Shown one piece after another: positions 8,412 through 17,277 of a stretch of 43,777 bases of DNA; the stretch's first letter is position 1; the number at the start of each line of letters is the position of its first letter. A model generated the notes under the pieces. The model worked only from the letters and a program-made list of their open reading frames with translations. It searched no databases and had not been told where the DNA came from. Position numbers and translations under genes: made by a program. This DNA comes from Bacteriovoracaceae bacterium (GTDB lineage Bacteria; Bdellovibrionota; Bacteriovoracia; Bacteriovoracales; Bacteriovoracaceae): positions 1-43,777 of the forward strand of contig JAONMX010000010.1 of the NCBI GenBank assembly GCA_028378565.1, given 5' to 3'.

Positions 8412-8487
8412 TGGTTGGGGTGGAAGGACTCGAACCTTCGAATGGCAGAATCAAAATCTGCTGACTTAGCCACTTGTCGACACCCCA
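8412..8487 (-). tRNA. tRNA-Gln (anticodon TTG)
   Basis: Read on the minus strand this folds as a full cloverleaf. There is a 7-bp acceptor stem (TGGGGTG with CACCCCA), a short D arm, an anticodon stem GCAGA/TCTGC around the loop TTTTGAT giving anticodon TTG, and a T arm GAAGG-TTCGAGT-CCTTC. Discriminator A and an encoded CCA follow (8412-8414). The weak U1-A72 pair is typical of bacterial tRNA-Gln. It lies directly upstream of prs. Confidence 0.96.
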
Positions 8488-8506
8488 GTAATGATAAGAT
8501 GCCAAA

Positions 8507-8535
8507 AATATACATATTCATTGCTGAAAAATCAA
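8507..8535 (-). promoter_or_regulatory. Sigma70-type promoter for tRNA-Gln/prs/pth/ychF
   Basis: On the minus strand, TTGATT (8535-8530) and TATATT (8512-8507) are separated by exactly 17 nt. Transcription would start at about 8500, some 12 nt before the tRNA. The spacing and position make this one of the two most convincing promoters in the window. Confidence 0.7.
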
Positions 8536-8543
8536 GACAAGGT

Positions 8544-10448
8544 TTAGTTGGGCGAGGTGTTATTTAAGCTCGGGCATGACATATCAGCGAAGCGTCTTCC
8601 TCTATCTCTAAAAAACGAGTTGAAAACTTCAAAGGAAGTGGTGCCTCCGTATAATTTCAGGTCCTTAATGTCTCGATTACCTTCATGGCCTGTCCAGATT
8701 ATTGTGACATCTCTTCCATCGAATCCAACAAACCAGTTATCCAGTCCGTTATTTGAAGTACCAGTCTTTCCAAAGAATGATAGGTTTCTTAGTTTTTTGT
8801 TTACTCTTCTGCTTATAGTGGTTTGGTTAGGATCAATTAATGTCTTTAAAACATCTCCACCCTTTCCGTAACACTCGTCAATTAATAGTTTAGAATAAGC
8901 CTTTCCTAGCTCGTAAAGAGAAAGCTCTATTGAGCCTAGTAGCTGACTTGGGTATTCACTTAGAGGTTTTTTGATTGTCTCTATATATTTAGAAAGTTCT
9001 TTCTCAATGTTTTCAAAACCCAATTCCTTACTAATTTTAATAAGAGGTCTATTCATTGATGACTTCAAAGCCTGCTCCAAACTAACTGTCTTATTAAGAT
9101 TACGGCGGCCTTCTTTGGGACTCCACTCACCTGAAATTAATTTTAAAGTTATTGGGCTTGTATCAGTTGTATCTGACATTTCTTTGCCTAGACTTAAAAA
9201 TATTTTGTATAAAATTGGTTTAACCGTGGAGCCAATTTGATGTTTCGTTTGATTAATTGCTTCTTCTTTTGAAAGTTCGTATTTTGAATAATACTCGTAC
9301 TTCTCAAGTGGTTTTTCTAACTTGTAATTTAAAACCTTAATCGCAAAGTCACCATTTTTATTTTTCTCTTTTAAGTCGTTTAGTATCTTTTCTGATTTGT
9401 TTATTAAGACAAATTTTTCATAGTTATTAAAGTGTTCACTCTTATCAACCGTTGCTCTCCAAATACTTCTTAGGTCTCTGCCTTCTTTATTTTTTTCTAA
9501 CTTCTTAAACCAGTTTTCCCAATCATCACTTGTCCATGCATAGTTCTTATCTTTGGGGAAAAGGTTTAACTCAATTAATGTTTTATAAACAACTTGCGCC
9601 CGCGTTTTAAGTCTTTCTTGATATTTAAAAGGAGAATAATAATAAGGTCCTTTAAGCATTCCGATAAGGATGGCAACTTCGTAAGGTTTTAGAGAAGAGA
9701 CTGGCTTTGAGAAATAAAATAATGATGCTGCATAAATTCCTTTAATTCTAATTCCCTGCATACTTCCCCAGAATACTTCGTTAAAGTAAGCCTCTAGTAT
9801 CTTTTCTTTTTCAAAACTATTTTCAACGTAGTAACTAAGAATAAATTCTTTAATTTTTCTGCTTATTTTCTTCTCATTCGTAAAAAATAAATTCTTAATT
9901 AGTTGTTGAGTTAAAGTACTTCCGCCTTGTTCAAACTTCATGACCGAAATATCGTGAATCAATGCTCTTGCTAGTGATATATAATCCACGCCTTTATGTT
10001 CTAAAAAACGACGATCTTCAATTCCAATTAACCCTTTCCAGAGATATCCCGGAATATTTTGAAAAGATAAACGATGTTGAAAACAATAAACTCTATCACA
10101 GCTATTATTTATTAATCCCTCAATCTTGAAGTCTTTTTTAATTAACAATTGGTCGGAGTCGATACTTTCAACAGCACCCTCCGCAATGAGTTCATTAACT
10201 ATTTTTTGTGGAGATTTCAAAGTAGAAGAAAATGATAAGTAGGTTAGAAATTCTCTTTCATTAACAAGTGAACCTTCTTCTAATTCAATTTTCGATATGC
10301 CTTCCCTGCTGTTGTCGACAATAACCTTTCGAAGTTCTTCAACGGGGGCGGTTTTAATGACGTAGGTCACAAAAATTAAGACTGACAGAATTGCCAGCAT
10401 AAACAAGATTAGGAATGTTTTTAAATATTTTTTAATGCTCCACCCCAT
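8544..10448 (-). CDS. Bifunctional class A penicillin-binding protein (PBP1b-like)
   Basis: It polymerises glycan strands and cross-links peptides at the outer face of the inner membrane. There is one N-terminal membrane anchor (about 10-30). Residues about 60-110 may be a small accessory (UB2H-like) domain. The GT51 transglycosylase domain has IGIEDRRFLEHKG with catalytic Glu144 and EQGGSTLTQQLIKN at about 173-186. The transpeptidase domain has Ser407-x-x-Lys410 (GSTVKP), Ser464-Met-Asn466 and KTG at 561-563. All catalytic residues are present. At 634 residues it is short for the class (E. coli PBP1b about 840). It is upstream of tRNA-Gln on the same strand, and divergent from a beta-barrel gene across a 92-nt region. 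The Shine-Dalgarno is weak. Confidence 0.93.
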   Translation of the reverse strand: MGWSIKKYLKTFLILFMLAILSVLIFVTYVIKTAPVEELRKVIVDNSREGISKIELEEGSLVNEREFLTYLSFSSTLKSPQKIVNELIAEGAVESIDSDQLLIKKDFKIEGLINNSCDRVYCFQHRLSFQNIPGYLWKGLIGIEDRRFLEHKGVDYISLARALIHDISVMKFEQGGSTLTQQLIKNLFFTNEKKISRKIKEFILSYYVENSFEKEKILEAYFNEVFWGSMQGIRIKGIYAASLFYFSKPVSSLKPYEVAILIGMLKGPYYYSPFKYQERLKTRAQVVYKTLIELNLFPKDKNYAWTSDDWENWFKKLEKNKEGRDLRSIWRATVDKSEHFNNYEKFVLINKSEKILNDLKEKNKNGDFAIKVLNYKLEKPLEKYEYYSKYELSKEEAINQTKHQIGSTVKPILYKIFLSLGKEMSDTTDTSPITLKLISGEWSPKEGRRNLNKTVSLEQALKSSMNRPLIKISKELGFENIEKELSKYIETIKKPLSEYPSQLLGSIELSLYELGKAYSKLLIDECYGKGGDVLKTLIDPNQTTISRRVNKKLRNLSFFGKTGTSNNGLDNWFVGFDGRDVTIIWTGHEGNRDIKDLKLYGGTTSFEVFNSFFRDRGRRFADMSCPSLNNTSPN

Positions 10449-10471
10449 CTACTTAAACTAGCCTTTGAGCT

Positions 10472-10500
10472 TTGACTAAGGAATACCCTTAACTTAATAT
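10472..10500 (+). promoter_or_regulatory. Sigma70-type promoter for the beta-barrel gene
   Basis: TTGACT (10472-10477) and TAATAT (10495-10500) are separated by 17 nt, close to consensus. The start codon follows 41 nt after the -10 box, with AGGAG at 10530-10534. This agrees with an abundantly expressed outer-membrane protein. Confidence 0.75.
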
Positions 10501-10540
10501 TAACAGGATTTAAAATGCTTTCCCACTTTAGGAGAATTTA

Positions 10541-12007
10541 ATGAAAAAGCTTATTGTTAGCTCACTTGCCCTAATTTCCACTTCTACATTTGCGCTTCCT
10601 ATAGATTGGCATGGAACTTTAGGTTTTGATACTACTTCTATAAATGAATATAGACGTATTTCGCAAAAGACTGACAGCTCTTCATCTGGGAATGCTGGAG
10701 GAAGAGGTACTCAAGAAGTCCCACTTGGGAGTGGCGGAAAATCAACGGCCTCATGGCAAAGCTATGTTTTTAGACTTGAACCAAATCTTTTAGTTAACGA
10801 TAGTGCTACGATAAAAGCTGAGCTCACAAGTGGTTATGGTAGAGGAGGGCGTCTTGGTGATGACTCAACTCAAAATAAAGAAGGTGGCTTTGGTAACGCA
10901 CTTTACGGGCAAAACACTACAGGCGGCACCAACGACCTTGTTATAAATAAACTATATATGGAGCTTTATTCAGATACGGCGACATACCAAATCGGAAGAC
11001 ATTCTTATCACTATGGACTAGGTGCTTTTTATAATGCCGGTGACGATACTTGGGATAGGATTCCTTATATTAGAGATGGTGTTACTCTCAAAGTAAAACT
11101 TGGAAATTTTAATATTACACCTTACTGGGCAAGAATTGGTAGTGGTAACTCATTAACAAAATCAACCCGTGTTAAAGAAACTGGTGTATCTTTAGTTTAT
11201 GATAATGTTGAAAAAGATATGGCCTTTGGAATTCATTATGCAAAAAAATCAAATGCTCCTTTTAACACCGACTACAAAGCAGATGTAGATCTTAATCTAC
11301 CGAACTCAGCAGTTACGACAAGCTTGGGTAAAACAGATTTTAAGATCACAGACCTTTATTTCAAAAAGAAGTTTGGTGATTTTAAATTTGGTGTAGAGGT
11401 GCCAATTCTTTCTGGGGATATTGGAAACCTTACTCAAGCAGAGACAAAGTATAATGCAAAAGCCATTCTATTTGAATCTGGTTACAAGGTTTCAGACAAC
11501 TGGTCACTAGGCTTTAACGCTGGAAAGGTTAGTGGAGAAGATGGTACTAGTAATAGTTTTAAAGCAATGTATCTTAATCCAAATTATCAAGTTGCAAACT
11601 TACTTTTCAGATATAACTTAAGAGCTGTTGGTGACAATACCTTAAATGTCTATGATAGCTATATTAGTAATGCAGTTTATCTAAAGGCCATCATTGGTTA
11701 CCAAACTGAAAAATGGAATTGGACTGGTTCTGCTATTTTCGCGACTGCTGAAGAAGCTGCAAAAACAGGCATGACTGCTTTTAATCACACAACAAATAAA
11801 ACATTTACAGCAAATTATGATCAAGCTGACGATCTAGGATTGGAATTTGATTTAGACTTTAACTATCAATGGAATAAAGAAATTAAAATTGGTGGATCGT
11901 TTGGATACTTACTAACCGGTGATTATTTTGCTTACACAAATACTGCTACTAAGAATACTGCACAAAACTCTTATCTTATTCAATTGAGAACTTCGATTGA
12001 TTTCTAA
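10541..12007 (+). CDS. Putative outer-membrane beta-barrel (porin-like) protein
   Basis: The 488-residue product starts with a clear signal peptide (MKKLIVSSLALISTSTFA) and ends in Phe after a final amphipathic strand (IQLRTSIDF), the usual BAM recognition end. The body alternates polar and hydrophobic residues with Gly, Asn, Thr and Tyr/Trp throughout, as expected for about 16 or more strands. A Gly/Ser-rich insert lies at about residues 45-68. No Pfam-level family is recognisable to me; an alginate- or OprD-like fold is possible but not shown. It is monocistronic, with a strong promoter (10472-10500), a strong ribosome site and an intrinsic terminator just after the stop, and could be a major porin. 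Confidence 0.8.
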   Translation: MKKLIVSSLALISTSTFALPIDWHGTLGFDTTSINEYRRISQKTDSSSSGNAGGRGTQEVPLGSGGKSTASWQSYVFRLEPNLLVNDSATIKAELTSGYGRGGRLGDDSTQNKEGGFGNALYGQNTTGGTNDLVINKLYMELYSDTATYQIGRHSYHYGLGAFYNAGDDTWDRIPYIRDGVTLKVKLGNFNITPYWARIGSGNSLTKSTRVKETGVSLVYDNVEKDMAFGIHYAKKSNAPFNTDYKADVDLNLPNSAVTTSLGKTDFKITDLYFKKKFGDFKFGVEVPILSGDIGNLTQAETKYNAKAILFESGYKVSDNWSLGFNAGKVSGEDGTSNSFKAMYLNPNYQVANLLFRYNLRAVGDNTLNVYDSYISNAVYLKAIIGYQTEKWNWTGSAIFATAEEAAKTGMTAFNHTTNKTFTANYDQADDLGLEFDLDFNYQWNKEIKIGGSFGYLLTGDYFAYTNTATKNTAQNSYLIQLRTSIDF

Positions 12008-12015
12008 ATAAATAA

Positions 12016-12041
12016 GGGACTTTTTAAAGTCCCTTTTTTTT
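12016..12041 (+). terminator. Rho-independent terminator after the beta-barrel gene
   Basis: GGGACTT (12016-12022) pairs with AAGTCCC (12027-12033) around a tiny loop, followed by eight T (12034-12041). An AT-rich stretch (AAATAAATAA) on the other side could give weaker termination for the convergent gene, whose stop codon lies at 12040-12042. Confidence 0.88.
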
Positions 12042-14166
12042 ATCTATAAAAGCCATTTGTGTATGAAGGGCCTCCGCCGTGAATCGGCATAGTAGGTGCT
12101 CCCCACTGTGGACCTCCACCCGATGGATAGAAACCACTTGTCGCAGGACCTTTTCCATATTGATAAGGAACTCCACCCCATTGCTGTGTCTGTGGATATA
12201 TTCCCATACTTGGGCCACCGCCCATACCAAATTGATATTGGAAACCGCTTCCGGCACCTCCACCCATTGGCGGAGCTAGATAGTTAAAGTCACTACTTCC
12301 AAACTGTGGAGCAGCCTGCTGTCTGTTATTATTCCCTGTATAAGAGCTGTATGATCTAAAAGCGCTATTTCCACTTGAATCGTAATCAAAATCAAAGTCT
12401 GATATAGAATAATCATCATCTTCAAAAAGATCTCCAAATGAATCTTCATCATTCTTATCGGCCCAATCATTATAAAGTCTTTCATACTTTGAATATTCAC
12501 CATATCTATCTTTATAACTTAATAAAGATCTTTTTCTTCTTTTTAAGAAATTCTTTTCTGCTCTTGAATATCTCTTACGCCATCTTTGACATTTTCTTTG
12601 GTTTTGCATTCCACCGAGCATACTCTGCTTACAGTTTTTCTTTTCTTCTTTTTGTGCCCAAGACTTGAACTTGGCCATATCTCTTTCCATTCTTCTTTCC
12701 AGATTTCTTAAATCCTTCAAGGCATCTTCGATTGGAACGGTACTACCACCTTCTCTTACAGCGACTGTGTCTCTATAATCTGCTGTCTTGGCCATAAACT
12801 TACCTAGATCATCATCATATTTATCTTGAGCTTTCTCAAAATCAACACCTTCTCTTGTTTCATTAACTTTTGCGAAGTGCTTAGACTGCAATAGTACTTT
12901 GGCAATACTGTCAGCTTCAGATTTAATACCGTACTTTGCTAAAACAGGAAGGATATCAGTATAAAATCTTTCTTGATGATTCTCATACAACTTACCTATC
13001 TTTCCATTAATCTCTGCAATTTTTGCGTCGACCTCTTCAGCATTGTCTGCATTTCTTGAATCCATTAAAAGTTTCAACTCTTCTTTAAGTGGATCAATTG
13101 AAATCTTCTCTAGTCTTTTAAGCTTTTCTTTATATTCTCTTGCTTTTGATAATGCATAAGTTTCACTAGGGATTTTTCCGTCATCATCTTTTTTAAACTT
13201 ATCTGCTATTTCATTTAACTCCTCATAGATTTTATTAACTTCTTCTTCGGATGATTTGTTAAATGTGTCTTCTAAGATTCTTGCTAGGTCTCTATAATTC
13301 CCAACGTTACTACTTCTTAATTCTTTTAATTCATTATAAATTTGAAGAGGATCACCATGTTCACACGCTTTAATTGCATCATCATAAATTAGGTCTTGTT
13401 GAGATGTATAAAGTCTAACTGGAGTTTTCTTATTTTTTACAGGGTTTTCAAATGATAAACAGCTCCACTCGCTTTCGCTTGGAATCGCAGAGATATCTCT
13501 ATCATCAACTTGATTATCAAGATCATATGTTGAGATAGAAGGCGAACCAAAGTAGACAGAAACTGATTTAGATTTATCTGCCGAGTTGTAATCAAACGGA
13601 AATGGAATGTTTCTTACGTGTCCAAGTTGTCTGGCCTTATAGTAATTAACTGAACCATCATTAGATAGTAGACCTTTAGTTTCTAAACATCGTCTATGCT
13701 TTTCTTCCATTGGTAGAGAAGCTGAGGTTTCACCATCTTGTAGATTTAGTTCTTCATCTTTATATTCATATTCATTAAGTGTTCTAATAAAAATATTTTG
13801 ATTTACTTCTACTTTTAAAAATTTTGGTGAAATACATGCTGCCACATAATTTTTAAGAGTTACTTTCCCTTGTCTTCCATTTAGTCTAACAACTTCAAGC
13901 GCTTCATTATAAGGTATTGCTGGATCAGTTAAGTTTTTTAACATCTGGACAGGTATATGTTCTCCATGTGAACAACCCTGCATACTTCTTTCAGGATTAT
14001 TTCCTTCATGTCGTCTCATATCACCTGAAGGTCGGTAACTACTGGTAGAACCAGAGCTAGAAGTACCACCACCTGAATACTGTGGATTCCCTCTCCTCAC
14101 TTGCGAATGAGTATTTTGAGAAATACTTAAAGTAATAAATGTTAAAACTAATAGACTAACTTTCAT
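12040..14166 (-). CDS. Secreted coiled-coil protein with Gly/Pro/Tyr-rich tail
   Basis: This 708-residue protein has a signal peptide (cleavage probably after NTHS, about residue 21) and a Ser/Gly-rich segment to about residue 45. A cysteine-containing region follows to about 260, then a long charged helical region (about 260-545) with Lys/Glu heptads. A very basic cluster (KCQRWRKRYSRAEKNFLKRR, about 520-540) is followed by an acidic Asp/Ser run (about 570-590). The last ~110 residues are rich in Gly, Pro, Tyr and Gln with repeated GGG-P and Y-Q patterns. I do not recognise the family. It may be an envelope or surface structural protein. It is alone, 104 nt downstream of priA, with a GGTGGA ribosome site. 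Confidence 0.8.
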   Translation of the reverse strand: MKVSLLVLTFITLSISQNTHSQVRRGNPQYSGGGTSSSGSTSSYRPSGDMRRHEGNNPERSMQGCSHGEHIPVQMLKNLTDPAIPYNEALEVVRLNGRQGKVTLKNYVAACISPKFLKVEVNQNIFIRTLNEYEYKDEELNLQDGETSASLPMEEKHRRCLETKGLLSNDGSVNYYKARQLGHVRNIPFPFDYNSADKSKSVSVYFGSPSISTYDLDNQVDDRDISAIPSESEWSCLSFENPVKNKKTPVRLYTSQQDLIYDDAIKACEHGDPLQIYNELKELRSSNVGNYRDLARILEDTFNKSSEEEVNKIYEELNEIADKFKKDDDGKIPSETYALSKAREYKEKLKRLEKISIDPLKEELKLLMDSRNADNAEEVDAKIAEINGKIGKLYENHQERFYTDILPVLAKYGIKSEADSIAKVLLQSKHFAKVNETREGVDFEKAQDKYDDDLGKFMAKTADYRDTVAVREGGSTVPIEDALKDLRNLERRMERDMAKFKSWAQKEEKKNCKQSMLGGMQNQRKCQRWRKRYSRAEKNFLKRRKRSLLSYKDRYGEYSKYERLYNDWADKNDEDSFGDLFEDDDYSISDFDFDYDSSGNSAFRSYSSYTGNNNRQQAAPQFGSSDFNYLAPPMGGGAGSGFQYQFGMGGGPSMGIYPQTQQWGGVPYQYGKGPATSGFYPSGGGPQWGAPTMPIHGGGPSYTNGFYR

Positions 14167-14270
14167 TCCACCCTACCTATTGGGATTAAACTCACTATTT
14201 CACTCCAACTTTTCGGGTAGTTTCAGAAAATCTTGAGTCGAAATGAAAATTAAAGTGTAAGTTCTTGATT

Positions 14271-16235
14271 TTATAGGATGTTTTGAGGGTCGATATCGAC
14301 TTTAACTGAAATACTATAATGCCAATTAAGGTTGTCCTGGATGCTAGAAACTAGGTTATGGAGGTCATTTATATTTTTAGACCTTAAGAGAAGACTCCAT
14401 GTAAACTTGTTAGCTCTTTTTTCAATTATAGCTGGCCTCGGTCCTTGAATATCTACTTCACTAAAGTGCTTTGCTACACTTTCACAAAATTGTTTTAGTT
14501 TTATAGATTCACTCGTTACAATATTTTGAAACTTTGAGGTTAAATGAATAATGACTAAATTTGTAAAAGGTGGAAAGTTACAAATATCTCGAAGCTCTAA
14601 CTCTTTTTCATAAAACTCATCAAAGGAGTGGTTTTTAATATGTTCAAAGAGTTCATTCTCAGGATTCATTGTCTGAATAATAACTTCACCCTCATTACTA
14701 TATCTTCCACTTCTTCCAGAAACCTGAGTTACTAATTGATAAACTCTCTCACTACTTCTAAAGTCGGGAAAGTTTAATTGATTATCAACTCCTAGAATCA
14801 CAACACAGTTAACACTTTCAAAATTATGACCCTTTGATAACATTTGTGTTCCAATTAACAATTGATATTTCTTAGCATGGAAATCATTTAAAATTCCTTC
14901 CAACTTAGTCATTGTCTTAACATTGTCTCTATCAAATCTGGTCATCGTCACTTCAGGAAATATTTTTCTTAAAACTTCCTCTAGTTTTTCTGTTCCATAA
15001 CCCATTTGTAACAACTTCATATTCCCGCACTTATCACACTCTTCAGGGAACACTTCAGAGTAGTCACAGAATTGGCATTGAAGAGAATTTCTTTTTTTAT
15101 AATACTTAAGGACTGTTGAACAATTAGGACAGTGATACTCGTTTCCACAAGACTTACACTGAACGAAACTTGCAAAACCAAGCCTATTAACAAAAATTAA
15201 GACTTGTTCGTTTTTCAATATTCTTTCTCTTATCAACTTTATAGTTTCGTCGATAAATGGCCATATTTCGTTATTGTTTGAATCATCTCTGGTACTTATT
15301 AATTTTATATTTGGTAGTTCTGATTTATTGGCCCTATTTCTCATTGGTAGATAGTTATCAGTACTTTTATATTTATAAAATGTTTCAATTGATGGTGTTG
15401 CCGAGCCTAGTATTATTGGAACATCGTATTGATGAGCTTTTTTAATTGCAATATCTCTTGCATTATAAGGACAACGATCATCTTGTTTAAAGCTACTGTC
15501 ATGTTCTTCATCTACAATCACTAATGATAAGTTTTTTATAGGAAGAAAAACACTACTTCGAACTCCTATAATAAGAACATTCTCATGCCCTTCTTTTAAA
15601 ATATTCCACAAGCTAAGTTTTTCTGAATTTGAGACAGTACTATTATATGTAAAAATCTTTATCTTAAGGTGTTCTTTAAAGAAGTTTATAAATTGAGGTG
15701 TTAAGTTAATTTCTGGTAATAGGTAGAGAACACTACCTTCATTAATTTTTTCTTGTATTGCTTTTAGATAAACAATGCTCTTTCCACTTCCTGTTACACC
15801 GTGAATTAGCAATTTATCAAACCCATTAAGCTTAGGCGCAACACTTTCCCATACCGTCTGTTGATCACTGGTGAGAATAAACTCACTACCCGACTCAGTT
15901 CCCTCTAAAAACTCTACATTACGAGGTCTCTTTAGTGGCTTAGGCAAAATGTCGAATATCAATTGCCCAAGTGGATAATGATAATATTTTGAAACCCATT
16001 GAAGATAGCTTAACTCTTCTGGAATTAAGAAACCATCAAGTTCATACTTTTCTGTAATTTTTTTGATTTTACTTTTATCAAGCTCTTCACTGGCATCAAC
16101 CTCTAAAATACATGCCTTCTCTTTTCTTTTCCCAAGAGGAGCATACACGAGATCACCTTTTTTCAGTTCCAGTTCCGACTCATAGGTCAGTATTGATCTA
16201 TTAAAAGGGGTATTTACTGCTGCTTTGTAATACAA
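14271..16235 (-). CDS. priA: Primosomal protein N' (PriA helicase)
   Basis: This is a 3'->5' superfamily 2 helicase that reloads the replisome at stalled forks. The N-terminal DNA-binding domain occupies about 1-100, Walker A is GVTGSGKS (146-153), and Walker B is DEEH (242-245). Eight zinc-binding cysteines are intact at 360, 363, 369, 372, 387, 390, 400 and 403. GRSGR and the C-terminal helicase lobe follow. The 654-residue length is somewhat below E. coli (732), mainly in the N-terminal part. The start appears to be TTG, one base after the stop of the upstream secreted-protein gene, so translational coupling is likely. Confidence 0.96.
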   Translation of the reverse strand: MYYKAAVNTPFNRSILTYESELELKKGDLVYAPLGKRKEKACILEVDASEELDKSKIKKITEKYELDGFLIPEELSYLQWVSKYYHYPLGQLIFDILPKPLKRPRNVEFLEGTESGSEFILTSDQQTVWESVAPKLNGFDKLLIHGVTGSGKSIVYLKAIQEKINEGSVLYLLPEINLTPQFINFFKEHLKIKIFTYNSTVSNSEKLSLWNILKEGHENVLIIGVRSSVFLPIKNLSLVIVDEEHDSSFKQDDRCPYNARDIAIKKAHQYDVPIILGSATPSIETFYKYKSTDNYLPMRNRANKSELPNIKLISTRDDSNNNEIWPFIDETIKLIRERILKNEQVLIFVNRLGFASFVQCKSCGNEYHCPNCSTVLKYYKKRNSLQCQFCDYSEVFPEECDKCGNMKLLQMGYGTEKLEEVLRKIFPEVTMTRFDRDNVKTMTKLEGILNDFHAKKYQLLIGTQMLSKGHNFESVNCVVILGVDNQLNFPDFRSSERVYQLVTQVSGRSGRYSNEGEVIIQTMNPENELFEHIKNHSFDEFYEKELELRDICNFPPFTNLVIIHLTSKFQNIVTSESIKLKQFCESVAKHFSEVDIQGPRPAIIEKRANKFTWSLLLRSKNINDLHNLVSSIQDNLNWHYSISVKVDIDPQNIL

Positions 16236-16236
16236 G

Positions 16237-17274
16237 CTACTCTCTAATGATGAATTCTGGATACACTAAGGTATACGGTTTATTACTTATAGAATCTTTA
16301 ACTTTACTTAATAGTTTTTCGTAATCCTCTTTTCTATCTTTAAAGTTTTTCGATGTTGATGTGAAATAATCCACAGCGAGTGTCTTTACGATATAGTGCT
16401 CGTTCGTAAAAGTTTTATAATTTATAAACCGTGGGAACTCGTGTTTACCATCATAAACAATAAACTCATCTAGTGAAATATCGATTACATTACTTGCTTT
16501 ATTTAATCTAATTCTATTCAAACGTTTACTACTGTTTTCAAATTTTGCCCAAAAACCATCTTTATCGATCTCCCAAAAGTATCCGCTCACTTCTTTAGTG
16601 AGTTTAATTATTTCTGTATTTTCAAAAAAAGGTTTATCCATTACTTCTTTAACTATTTTTTTACTCTCTTCATCAGTTGGACTAAGTGGATTTTCAATAT
16701 CGCTTTCTTCATCTTCCTTTTTTAATTTTAAATATGTTTTATATTTCGCATATAGATCTACTTTTTCTTTATTTCTAAGATCATTATTACTTGGAAGTAA
16801 AACATTGTTCATCTTTAGGTAGTTCATAAACACTTCTGAAGTGTTGAGCGTTAACATACTCATCAAAGAATAGAACAATCCCTTTTCCGCACTTGGCTCA
16901 TTCCCAAGGTTTTTCAAAATATTTTCTCTCGTAACTACATTAACAAGGCTTTCATTGTTCATTTGCCCACTTTCATATGTGGCCTGAATCAAATCAACTC
17001 TCTTGTTTTCATCAATAACATAGATCTGTTTTACATAAAGAATTTTATCCATTTCTTTTTTTGAAATTTGTTCATCCTGAGATATCATCTCTTCCGTTGC
17101 GACCATTTCCTGAACACTTAGCACGTCGTCTTTTTTCTTTTCTGTGGAAAATTTCACAACAATCAAGTTATCGGTAATATCTTTATTATTTGGATTTCTC
17201 AACAACCCCTCGGGAGTTGGTACTGAGGCCAGCAGCGAACTACAAAGAAATAAAAGCATTATTGTTTTTTTCAT
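16237..17274 (-). CDS. Secreted protein of unknown family between galU and priA
   Basis: The product has 345 residues and a signal peptide (MKKTIMLLFLCSSLLA). The rest is a soluble alpha/beta protein. Its C-terminal third (about 215-345: SGYFWEIDKDGFWAKFENSS, then several beta strands with DEFIVYDGKHEFPRFINYKT) could be a LolA-like or lipoprotein-carrier-like half-barrel, but I cannot show this. The start has a TAGGT ribosome site inside the end of galU, and the gene is packed between galU (3 nt) and priA (1 nt). Co-transcription is near certain; a shared function is not. Confidence 0.75.
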   Translation of the reverse strand: MKKTIMLLFLCSSLLASVPTPEGLLRNPNNKDITDNLIVVKFSTEKKKDDVLSVQEMVATEEMISQDEQISKKEMDKILYVKQIYVIDENKRVDLIQATYESGQMNNESLVNVVTRENILKNLGNEPSAEKGLFYSLMSMLTLNTSEVFMNYLKMNNVLLPSNNDLRNKEKVDLYAKYKTYLKLKKEDEESDIENPLSPTDEESKKIVKEVMDKPFFENTEIIKLTKEVSGYFWEIDKDGFWAKFENSSKRLNRIRLNKASNVIDISLDEFIVYDGKHEFPRFINYKTFTNEHYIVKTLAVDYFTSTSKNFKDRKEDYEKLLSKVKDSISNKPYTLVYPEFIIRE

Positions 17275-17277
17275 ATT

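Noticed and set aside
12024-12503. Several open frames on both strands over the 3' end of the Gly-rich protein gene
   Set aside because: Low-complexity Gly/Pro codons leave other frames open by chance; none has a ribosome site or recognisable protein pattern.
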